Shown here: piece after piece, positions 23,083 through 33,695 of the stretch
How positions within the stretch are numbered: position 1 is the first letter of the stretch
Layout: every line of letters starts with the position of its first letter
Origin: Metridium senile
Taxonomy: Eukaryota; Cnidaria; Anthozoa; Actiniaria; Metridiidae
DNA: 64,000 bases
NCBI GenBank assembly: GCA_949775045.1
Contig: OX459110.1
Span: 5,030,229-5,094,228 of the forward strand
Direction of reading: 5' to 3'
Translations under genes and position numbers: made by a program
Notes under the pieces: model-generated
Seen by the model: the letters and a program-made list of their open reading frames with translations, nothing else
Told to the model about the DNA's origin: nothing
The model's database searches: none

Positions 23083-23530
23083 GAGTACCGAAGTGATGAC
23101 GTCACAATTTTGTTTTTTTATCTTTTCGTATTCAGACTACTTCCATCATTCCCGAAATTTGGGATCATTTGAGTGTGAAACGGCTGAGATATGATTTTTT
23201 GAATGTAAAATTTTCTCCATACAAAGTCTCTTATTTTTGCCCTGCATGGTTCCAACCGGTTAGAACCAGGCCAAAAATAAGAGACTTTGTATGGAGAAAA
23301 TTTCACATTCAAAAAATCATATCTCATGCAGCCGTTTATAGAATAGAATAACTTTATTTATACACGGTAAATTCATCAGTTATATATAAATAGGAATATA
23401 CAAATAATGTTACAATATTTCACACTCAAATGATCCCAAATTTTCGGGCAGCCTATTTTTTGACTAGCATTCTATGATGAAAATTATTTGAATAGGGAAA
23501 AAAAAATTGTGACGTCACACTTCGGTACTC
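23083..23530. mobile_element. 448-bp MITE with TA duplication, empty site in the paralogue
   Basis: The ends gagtaccgaagtgatgacgt and cgtcacacttcggtactc are inverted, and TA flanks both. The second duplication unit lacks the element at the matching place (aggttcaattaatgtcaac, about 37398-37416), so the insertion happened after duplication or is unit specific. Inside is a near-perfect hairpin (about 23175-23338, arms around gagactttgtatggagaaaa). Confidence 0.75.
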
Positions 23531-24153
23531 TATTAAAGTCAACTATAAAAATAGTATATGGAAATAGAGCAGAAAAGTAGATAAATAACAACAATGGTTG
23601 TTGTAAATAAAGACCTTTGCTCTGATATAGTTACTATAGGCCTGGTTTGTGATGATACTGTTGTGGTGCTATGATCTTTTTACAGTCATACGGTTGACTC
23701 TTTGAAAGACCACTCTCGTAAGCGACCATTTCCTATAAGCGATCACTATTTCAATTTCCCGTTTTGTTTCCCATTTAAACTCTGAAATAAATCCCTCTCG
23801 TAAGCGACCATTTCCCGTAAGCAACCATCTCCCGTAAGGCGTGCCACCACTATTTTAAATAACAATAGTGATTGTTATAAATAAAAAACTTTGCTTTTTT
23901 ATTAAGGTCTGACAGTAATATGACATGATCGTCATGTGATCATGATGTGATGTCATTTGATACGCTAATTTCCTGCCTCTTGAAATAATTTTCTCAAACA
24001 TTTGTGTGAGCAGAATGCACAGTAGCAAGGGTACTGAACAACCTCCAGGGACACGCTGCAGCAACACAACTTACATTGTAATAAAATATTGTACTATTTA
24101 ATATATTTAGATGTAGCATTTCACATACGGTGATAGCATGTTTGTTTACATTA
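23531..24153. other. End of duplication unit 1 and a short repeat
   Basis: The block agagcagaaaagtagat and gacctttgctctgatatagt matches unit 2 at about 37435-37510. A degenerate ctcgtaagcgaccatttccc repeat lies near 23715-23840. No gene is seen. Confidence 0.5.
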
Positions 24154-24795
24154 CAGTCAAAGGACATGAAGCGTGCCTCCCTAGAGCGCATTATTCAGTT
24201 GATTATTCAATTTTTGGTCGTTTCAATCTTCAAATCAAAATCGAATTCAAATTTCGAAATTTGATTGGATTACTAAAAATGGTAACGACGTAGATGGTAA
24301 ATTTACATACGCCTTCTAGCAAACACTTGTTTTGTATTTCGCTGATATACATTCTAGGTTTCTGCAGTTTCCATATCCCGATACACCATAGCACGTACTC
24401 GTTCCATACTGCTGAAAATGACTAATTATTTTCCTCACTGCACTCCTTGATATCTCTAGATTACGTGCTATCTGACGTGATATCTGATTTTTTGATTATC
24501 CCTGGTTGTATATTGATGGATTATTCCTTCCCTAAGTGCATTAGGTAATTATAAAGAAGCACCGGACTGATAAAAACGAACATATTCGTTTCGAGCGGCC
24601 ATGCATCTTTACCATGTGAACTTTTGAGTCGTACGGGATTCCTATGGTAGTTTCTAACTAACCAATCAAATTTTGAAATTTCATTTGATTCTTAAAAATG
24701 ATAACGGAATATTATGAAACGAAGAATGAAGTCAAAAATCGAATAATCAGCTGAATAATGCGGTCTAGGGAGGCACGCTTCATGTCCTTTGACTG
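24154..24795 (-). mobile_element. Tc1/mariner-like element with transposase HTH relic
   Basis: Ends cagtcaaaggacatgaagcg and its inverse cgcttcatgtcctttgactg are flanked by TA, the Tc1/mariner hallmark. About 24390-24500 on the minus strand encodes a helix-turn-helix relic with LEISRSAVRKIISHFQQYG, as in Tc1 transposase N-termini. The catalytic domain is missing, so this 642-bp copy is a deletion derivative. Confidence 0.65.
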
Positions 24796-25270
24796 TAAGA
24801 AAAACCTTAAAATGTGAGTTTGTTTGTTCAGTATTACTTGCAAATAAAGCACGTTTTTCTTAGCTTATAATGTTATATTGTTAATGTGCAAAAACCTATA
24901 ATTTCTTTTACTTGAATTGTTATCAAAATGATCAATAATTTCGAAGTTCAAATTGTAATGTTTCAGGTGAGTTTTTCTTGAGATATTTCGTACTTCTCAC
25001 TTTTTCCCGCTCTTACAACTTGATAGACGTACTGTTCAATGTTTGTTGGCATTGACAAGTTGATAGCCGGAAAAAAATATTAGATTTGCTTTATTCTTTC
25101 TTTGAAAACAAGTTTTACAAAAAAGCTTATCGTTCTTACCCTCAATATACAAAAACCCGTTGTCGCAATCAAACCTATAGTCCACACTTTGAAGCCTGCA
25201 AAGAATATCGGCATTTCTTCACTTGTTATCGATTTCTTCACAGCATATTTTCTATTGCACTGCGCAGGCT

Positions 25271-25364
25271 ACTGCGCATCTTGAGGTAAAATCATGTCTG
25301 CAATAAATCCAGCTATATATAGCTGGATTTATTGCAGACTTGATTTTACCTCAAGATGCGCAGT
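25271..25364. repeat. 94-bp near-perfect palindrome
   Basis: Two 47-base arms (actgcgcatcttgaggtaaa at the left edge) meet at agctatatatagct with essentially no loop. I see one mismatch pair. It would extrude as a cruciform. Confidence 0.85.
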
Positions 25365-26424
25365 ATGACGGCGAGCGTCGTATCAAAAAGGAGAGAAAAG
25401 TAGTACAAAAAAAAGTAATTATAATCGAAACATTTTGAAATTATAAGTGGAATATTAAGCTTTATTTTTTTCCAAAACAATGACAGAATGCGATAACCGA
25501 CTGAGAGAAAATTAAAAGCTACGTGGCGAGCATTGGTTGTTTTTGCAAACATTTTGACAAGCAAAAGTTGAGAAAATCAAATCAATATTGCAAAAACTCA
25601 CGAGAGAATACACAAAAGGTTGTGCAGAATACACAAACTTTTTTTAATTTTCTAAAGAATATAAAGCTCGTTCACATACCTCAATAATAGTTGAATAATA
25701 TACTTGCAATTTTTATCTTTCCTTGTAAACAACACGGCGAATTGAGATATCTTTTGATGAGATATATCGTTGCTTTTCAGTCACTTTTAAAAAGCTATAA
25801 ATTCACGAGAAGTTTATCTACAAAGTTTACAACGTTTTTAGGGTATATAAGTTTTTAGTCGGGCTAGCCATAGGCGGCCCGACTTTAGTTCTACAGTTTC
25901 GTCAATCTATGTATCTATGTATCTATCTATCTATCTATCTATGTATCATGTCGCGTTTTGACCTTACGTCATGAGCATGCGCAAATACCACAGGAAGCCC
26001 AAGCAAATCGCCATCTTGGATTTGAACTGAATTCATTTGGAGTTCTCGTACTTCACATCGATTTACTCTTCCAAATCAGCGTTGGATTTGGGTATATTGT
26101 TTGCTCAAGTCATTATACAATTGCTAGCTGTTATTTTCTAACGTTTTTACGGAAAGAGGTTTTCTGAAACATGTCAATATCAGACAGTAAGTTATACTCG
26201 AGCCAACTCGATCCAGATTAATCTGCCAAGTAGATAAAAACAACGACATGAAAGCTGGATTATTCCAATACGAACTGCCACCAAAGCAAAGAAACAAGTA
26301 ACTAATATAATTATACGTTTTTTGATAAATATCAATATTTTCAAAACATAATTCATCTTTTTAATAGTTAATCTACATGTACAATAGGCCTTCTTCGGTT
26401 CATAAGATCGCTCAGAATGCCTTA
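25365..26424. other. Intergenic with TATC microsatellite
   Basis: No gene is seen. A (tatc)n tract with tatg variants lies at about 25908-25948. The open frame at 25958-26167 has no domain. Confidence 0.4.
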
Positions 26425-26668
26425 GGGACGGACCATTAGATTTTTGAGGGGGGGGGGGGGGGGGGGGTTGGGCAAATACCAAAAAAAAATTCGAGCACAG
26501 CCTAAAAGTGGAAAAAAAAATTCGAGCACATCAAATATTCTGAAAAAAAGATCGTGCAAGGTGAAGAAAAAATTCGTGCACACACTTAGAGTGGGAAAAA
26601 AATATCGTGCAAAAAAAAATTGCCCACCCCCCCCCCCCCCCCCCCTCAAAAATCTAATGGTCCGTCCC
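26425..26668. mobile_element. PIF/Harbinger-like MITE with poly-G/poly-C arms
   Basis: The ends gggacggaccattagatttt and its inverse aaaatctaatggtccgtccc are flanked by TTA on both sides, the PIF/Harbinger target pattern. Each arm continues into about 20 G (left) or 20 C (right). The 244-bp element has no coding capacity. Confidence 0.7.
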
Positions 26669-27290
26669 TTAAATCACCTAACACCGCCTACGAATTTAAG
26701 AGCTTTTTGCTAAAATCACCTAACATCGACTAAGATCGCCTTAGAGTTTAGGAACATTTTGCTAAAATCGCTTTAGATCGCCTAAAATTACGGCGATTTT
26801 AAGGCCCGGAGTAGGCCTTCCAATTAAGATTTATACATATATATATATTGTAATTTAATGATATCTTACGTTTATTATAGAAAGTTCAGAATTACATCAA
26901 CTTCAAATCTATTATAAATAAAGTTTTATTTGTTTGAAATCAATGCCATATCTTTTCAATATGCTAACATCATTATTTTCATATGAAATTGTGAGATTCT
27001 TTAAATATAGCTTACAAAGTCAACATTAAAAGTTGTCTAAACACTAAGCGCTTTGAAAATGTTCTAAAAATGACCCACCCGACGAGTTTGCCATAGGGGG
27101 CCTTTGATTTGTTTTCACAACATTTTTACGTTGTCATCATAGGTATTTGTACCATTTATACAGTTCACTTTATAATGCTCTTTTAGTGTATTTCAAACGG
27201 ATCACTGCGTTAAAGTCATGAAATACGGTGTTTCTGTAATATTTTTCATCTACATTTTACAAATTTGTCTTGAACAGACAATTAAGATTA

Positions 27291-27508
27291 ATACTCCAGT
27301 TTCGAGATCTCTTTTACTCAGTGTTAGCCTCAAAACCATGTAATATATTCTTTTGTTCAGTAACAGTCCGTGCAAATGAAAGAGATTTGTGAGCATAGAA
27401 GACAATAAAAATATATCGAAATCTCACGAGTTTTATCTAAATTTCTGCATATTTTAAACACAATTGAGGCTAACACTGAGTAAAAGAGATCTCGAAACTG
27501 GAGTATTC
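27291..27508. mobile_element. 218-bp MITE with 10-base target duplication
   Basis: The arm atactccagtttcgagatct is mirrored by agatctcgaaactggagtat and extends through the ggctaacactgag block. The decamer attaagatta flanks it at 27281-27290 and 27509-27518. Duplications of 9-11 bases are typical of Mutator-like elements. Confidence 0.6.
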
Positions 27509-27518
27509 ATTAAGATTA

Positions 27519-29325
27519 TTAATATCTTCAGAGTATATCCAAGGGGCATCAGTGTTATAGCTCCAGTTATCTCTAGCTGTCAAAAACTGGGTCCCTCCAC
27601 TCCTACTGGGCTAATAGACTAAACTGCATAATCCTCAACTAGCCCGACTTCACGCTCAAAAGAGCGTCTAGTTTAAGATATATAGTGAGTCTTGTCTTTC
27701 TTTTCCTGCTGATGAAAAAGGTTAAACTTCTTGAAAAAGGCCAGTCGATTTGCTTGATTCATAAAGTACGACACAGACAAATTAATTCCTTCACCAGTTG
27801 TGACTACGATTAAATTTCTTATTTCTTATTATTTATCGAAAAATAAGCTTTAGTAGGCGTCCACAAACGTCCACAAGACCGACGAATTACAACTCGTTTC
27901 AACATCCATCGTGGTTCACTTCCAGGTTGTTTGTGTCAGCTAAACCCTTTGTAAAACTTGTTTTTTGCGTCTTTACTTTCTTTGATGTTGAGATATTATC
28001 AAAACCTTGGCTTTAAACGATCTTTGATTTGAAATGATGAGGAAAGCTCCAGTAATTTTAATATTTTGGCATTAAAATTTCTGTACGTACGTTTTAGTAT
28101 TTGTTGAGGCAGCCATCACATGCTATAATTATAAATGAAAACCGGTTTCTGTCGACAACCCGCTCTTTTTCAGTAAAGCTACTGGGAAGCCATTTAAAAG
28201 CAACGCGCGTCGTAAAATATCAAAAATATTCATAGCTAGAGAGAGAATAAAAAAAAAAAGTTATTTACCGGCTAGAGGTCGGTCTGTAGAGTGAAGAACT
28301 AAGACCTCGGGCAGTTTTTTACTATACGAACCTCCCTGCCGGTAAATAACATATATTTCATTTTCCGCTACAATAATTTATATAATGAATATAATCGAGA
28401 CAAGTTCGGGAAAAAGGAAAAGGGATGAAAAAACTGGCCGCTTTTTTTGGAAAATTTTCGTGCAGTCATAATAAGACGGGGAAAAAATAAAAAATAAAAA
28501 AGGACGAAAGATGGTAGACATGTTTATAAAAACAGTCCCACAATGCACTTATGAGGACGAATTTTTTTACTTTGTAGGGAGGGGACCGAAAAGAAATTGT
28601 CTTATAATCTTCGGCGGCAAAGTTTACCACGCGAGAGCTTTTTAAAACGCCAGGTAACCCCAACTTTTTTAAAATTTCGAAAAAGCAACTGATTTTGGAA
28701 TGGAAAATCGACCAAAATTTCGAATTTTCTGAACCTCGTAAAATACAAGTCGCGATGTTAAAAAAATCATATTTCTACTAACTTTTGAAAATACGTTAAA
28801 AATATATACATTCCTATTAGAAAATTACTTGTTGATTCTTTACCGCTATCAAAGAGATGTTTCAATGAAAATCCTTTGAAAAACATTTTTATTTGTCGAT
28901 GCCGGTAAAATCGTGACGTCAGCCATATTTAAGACTCATTATTTCTCGTAACTGCCCGGTGACCCCACCTTTTCTAGCCAGATTTGAGGAACCCTCTAAA
29001 GGGTTAAAACAACTCACATAGTTGTTTGAACAATACATTACTATTTAATTAGTAGGCCCCGTCCTTAATTGTGCGTGTTTGTGCGATATGTTAATAACAA
29101 GCCGCTGCATATTTGAGTATGAAAACACTTATTTAGAAATGATTAATTTGCTTTATCTTGAAAACCAATTTTGAATTAAAGCCAATCTATTTTTAAAAGA
29201 AAACAACGGTAACAAAATCAATATAAAACTAATTATTAATTATGTTTATTTTACGGATATCTTTGCAGGCTTTAGAGTGCAGACAGTAGTTTTGTTTGCG
29301 AGTGAAGATTTTTGAAGCAGTTATA
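27519..29325. other. Intergenic, one fold-back repeat, no gene seen
   Basis: A fold-back repeat with gttatttaccggc / gccggtaaataac edges occupies 28260-28350 and resembles 19150-19305. The block at about 29235-29300 (ttacggatatctttgcaggc) belongs to the 5' flank of duplication unit 2. No coding region is recognised. Confidence 0.5.
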
Positions 29326-30218
29326 CAGTCAATCAAAAAAACATTGTCGTCAATAAGCTTCAAGTCTACAAAGGAATGTCTCTAGATGGATTTTAGGCAG
29401 TTCTATTGACTACAATGAACGTATCGAATACCTTGGTTGGCCAAGTCTTTACTCTCGCCGTGAATTTCTTAGCATAGTTCAATTGTTCAAATTTATAAAT
29501 GGCTTTTCTAAAATTAATTTACATAATTACCTTACTTTCTCTAAAGGTCGTACTAGGTCTGCTCATGACCACAAAATTTGGACACCATATGCTAGAACTA
29601 ACATTTTTAAACACTCCTTTTTTATAAGATATATTAGTATATGGAACTATCTGCCAGATCATTTAGTTCAATGTAACTCCATAAGTAAATTCAAGAAAGG
29701 CCTTAGAGTCTATTTATTCAAAAAGTCATAGTAATTTTTTAAATTTGCATCCTATTTCATTTTAGTGCAATGTAAGTTTTATCCTATTTTTCATTAGTTT
29801 TTAGGACTTTTTAACGATTTTATATATTTATAGCTTATAGTTTCTTAATTTTTTCTGATAATTTTTTTTTTTTTTTTTTTTTCTGGGGGGGGGGGGGGGG
29901 GGGGGGTTGCCGTATATTTAGTTCTTCCCTGGCAACACCCTTTTTGCAACCTTTTTATTATTTTGCTTGTAAATAAAGTTATTATAAATAAATAAATAAA
30001 TAAATAAGCTTCAAGTCTACGCGACTAGACCGAAAGGTATCATGGGTAGAAATCACCGAAGCGGATAAAAGCACAAAGTATCTAATGCTAATGCAATACC
30101 ACGCGCACTCAACTTGTTATGAATAATTCGCCGCTTTGGTGATTTCTACCCATGCTACCTTTCGGTCTAGTCGCGTAGACTTGAAGCCTATTGACGACAA
30201 TGTTTTTTGAATTGACTG
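29326..30218. mobile_element. Tc1-type MITE split by a LINE insertion
   Basis: The ends cagtcaatcaaaaaaacat and atgttttttgaattgactg are flanked by TA. The arms continue through cttcaagtctac and, on the right, through the gcgactagaccgaaaggta block and its inverse. A LINE fragment with its own 15-base target duplication sits inside (29370-30005). Confidence 0.65.
29370..30005 (+). mobile_element. 5'-truncated CR1/L2-like LINE with tail and target duplication
   Basis: The ORF2 C-terminus reads through RLEYLGWPSLYSRREF, FKFINGFSKINL, IWNYLPDHLVQCNS and FKKGLRVYLFKKS to a stop near 29731. The 3' part has long T and G runs (29863-29908) and ends in (aaat)n. The 15-mer aagcttcaagtctac flanks it at 29355-29369 and 30006-30020. 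This is textbook target-primed insertion. Confidence 0.85.
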
Positions 30219-32069
30219 TATATCAAGCGCTCTACTACATGGTCTGTGTTCATTATCACATCTACAGTTCACGATCTCTGAATTTCTACAACGTTAAAAA
30301 CAACAAGGAAAGTTAAATAAACAAGAAAAAAAGCTCTGAAATAAACGGGAAAATGCGATCGACTAAGATTATTCTCTTGGGCTACCTGTGGTTTTCCAGT
30401 CCTAACGACAGAATAGCAACGCCTGCTTGTATTTACTTTACCAGAAGTTGCATCGTTTCTGCGAAGTATTCAGGTATTTTACTCTCTGAGTTCCGTTTAA
30501 ACATCTACTATTATCGTCTCTAGACCAACGTAGACAATTGAAGAAAAGTATTTCAGGCAGTTTAAGTTGATTTTGGTTATTTTACTTCAATCAAGCGATC
30601 ATAGAGATATCGAGTTTATAAACATGTGAATAATTATAACCCAAGCTACTTTATGATAATCTCGTTTACTGATGTGTTTAATGACTAATGTATTTCTATA
30701 GTTATTTGACAAGATGGAATCAGACTGGATAGATTACAAGTGTAAGTCAGGACAGACCATCTTTATCTACAACAAGGTAACAGGAGTACACAAATGGCCG
30801 CCAGGATTTAACAATGTAAGTTGAAGGAATACTGTATCTCCTTGAACACTGTTGTCAGTGTTTTTATAAAGCAGTGCACCCTGAATGTCAGATTCTATAT
30901 GTTTTTGTCATATATATAATAAGTTTAAAGTCAGTTTGATATTTTGAACATGATGTTTAATAACACCACACAGTCAGAAAAAATCCTTGCTAAATATTCC
31001 TTCTTTTGACATTTAATTCCCACCTGTGGGAAAAACTAGAAAGTTTTTTGATAATAACTCCATCAACACAAACTACAAGCACACTTAGACAATAACCTTG
31101 ATTATGATAATGACTAAATATGAGAATGCCAGCTGTTATCAAAATCAATATAAATGTGAGTTTTTGTAGACATTCCAAGGCAACACACTTCCTTTGATAT
31201 ACCTTCAAGTCAAATACGCTGAGTAAGTGCATTGAGCAGTTCTGGAAATGCGCTATATAAGAACTAGCAATTATTATTACTGGGCTACCTGTGGTAGACC
31301 AGTCTTAATTTTTTTTTTTTTTTGTCATCGTCGTCATTTTCTACAAGACAAAATGAACAATAGGACAATAGTACCCTGATGGCCTTTGCAGAGACCTCAA
31401 TATAGTCTCGACACCATGACATCGCTAATAGAACATGACCTCATCAGACAGACCTTCGTGCTTTAATTGACGTTGTCATGTTTTTGACAGATAAGATCAC
31501 ATGGTAACACACGTGTTGATAGGTACATTTTGTAGTTTAGTTTAATATGAAAATGATGGATACTTGTTCAATCAAAGTTGACTGCTGTTTACTCATTGAA
31601 CTCTGATCTCGCTGGAAAAAATGTCTGAAAACCACTCTCAACAGCCCAAATCGCCTTAGAAATTACACAAATTGCTTTATTAGATATCTGTCTTATTCTT
31701 GTTTAATTTTAAGAACAACTTCACAAAGATGTCTCTGAGACAGCTTTTCGAACTCTATATCGCATACTGAAATCTGAGCCTTCATAGGGGTGCAACACAG
31801 GAATCCTGGTACATAGAACAACCCGTTAGCCCAGTTAACCCTGGAGATCAGGGTCTAGTTATTATTCATTCAGTTATAGTTGATATTGTTTATGCATGAC
31901 TGGGTCGATTCATAACTAACATGAACTGCTGAATGAAATATGAACATTCCAGGTTTGTATTCTCAATAATGATAATGGTTATGCCAATCGCTGCCATTGG
32001 TTATTGTTATAATTTGATTCATAATCATTATTTGTGATGTTTGTAATGATTGATAAGTTTTACATGCTA

Positions 32070-32300
32070 TCTTCAATGGGTGGCCTAGCAGTGAGAGCAC
32101 TGGCCTTTCACCGCTGTGGTCCAGGTTCGAGACCCGGCTCAGGCATGGATTATATGTGAATTGAGTTTGTTTTATGTGTTCTTCTCTTCTATGCCACAAG
32201 GGTTGTTCTCCAGTTATCCATTTTTCCTCCCCCGCAAAAATGAACATGTGAGCTGAATTGTGTGCAAAATAATTAAACGTAGAGGTAGTGAGTGTGTGTC
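32070..32300 (+). mobile_element. tRNA-derived SINE, copy 2
   Basis: The head gggtggcctagcagtgagag with a B box (ggttcgagacc) is followed by the body shared with 4030-4293, ending in the gtagaggtagtgagtgtg block. It lies in the intron of the second zinc-finger copy. Confidence 0.7.
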
Positions 32301-32444
32301 TGAGTCTCCCCCATCAAGTACGGCACACGTGTCCAGTCTAGAAGAATTGAGACGTTAAAAATGTGATTTGTTTTTTTTTATTTTTTATTTAATGTGTTTG
32401 GCTAAGAACCGCAATATAATTTCATAATTAAATAATAAGATTCC

Positions 32445-32684
32445 TTAACATGATCATCACCATCATAATCATCATCACCATTATCATCATCATCATTATC
32501 ATCAACATTATCATCATCATTTTCATCACCATTCTCATCATCATTTTCATCACCATTATCCCTGATCATCATTATCATCATCATCACCACATATCATCAT
32601 CATTATCATAACCATAATCACAATTATTATCATCACCATTATCATCATCATCGCCACCACATATCATCATCATTATCATAATTT
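32445..32684. repeat. ATC/CAT microsatellite
   Basis: An interrupted atc tract in the intron of the second zinc-finger copy, at the same relative place as 20503-20636 in copy 1 but longer. Confidence 0.85.
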
Positions 32685-33695
32685 AGAGTTGATGTTGTTA
32701 ACAATAAAGATCATCATTGTAATGATGCTCATGGCATTGGTTGTATGACATGATTTCAGGGTTCATCAGAAGACAGAATCATGTATGGTCAACCAGTTGA
32801 ATACAAAATGTTACACAGTATTGCTACACAGACAGATGATTATGGCTGTAACAATGACTGTACTTCTATGTACATCAATACAGATCCACATCATGTTTCC
32901 AAAATCTCAGAAACATTACTTCAATCACAGCCAGATGTTTCAGTTGATGGTGAACCGCATGATTTTGATAATGAACATGATCCAGAGAATACCTTAAAAG
33001 ATGAACAAGAACAAATACTAGACATGGATGAAATAAGCACAATGGTGAGAGTTGTAGAGGAGCTAGAGTTTTCCCCTGGAAATAACTTGGTTGACAAGGA
33101 GAATGAAGCAAAGGATGACTGCTGGTGGTGATAATATTGAAAAGAGGCAGCTTGATGAAAGAGAAGGATGTAGTTCCCAGCATAATGAGAAGTCATTGAA
33201 ATGTTCTTATTGTGCAAAGCATTTTGAATACAAATCAAAACTCACTCTACATCTTAGAATACATACTGGAGAGAAACCATTTGAATGTTCTTATTGTAAG
33301 AAGAAGTTAGCAGTAAAAAGTAATTTAGAAAAGCATCTTAAAATACACACTAAAGAGAAACCGTTTGGATGTTCTTATTGTAAGAAGAAGTTTGCAGGAA
33401 ACAGTAATTTAAAAAAACATCTTAAAATACACACTGGAGAGAAACCCTTTGAATGTTCTTATTGTAAGAAGACGTTTGCAGTAAATAGTTATTTAAAAAA
33501 GCATCTTAAAATACACACGGCAGAGAAACGCCTTGAATGTTCTTGTTGTTCAAAGCAATTTAAATACAAATCAAAACTCATTCAACATCTTTGAACACAC
33601 AATGTAGAGAAATGTTCTTTTTGTCAGAAGAAATTTAGATATAAGGGTCGCTTAAACATACATCTTCGAATACATACTGAAGACAAAGCCATTGG

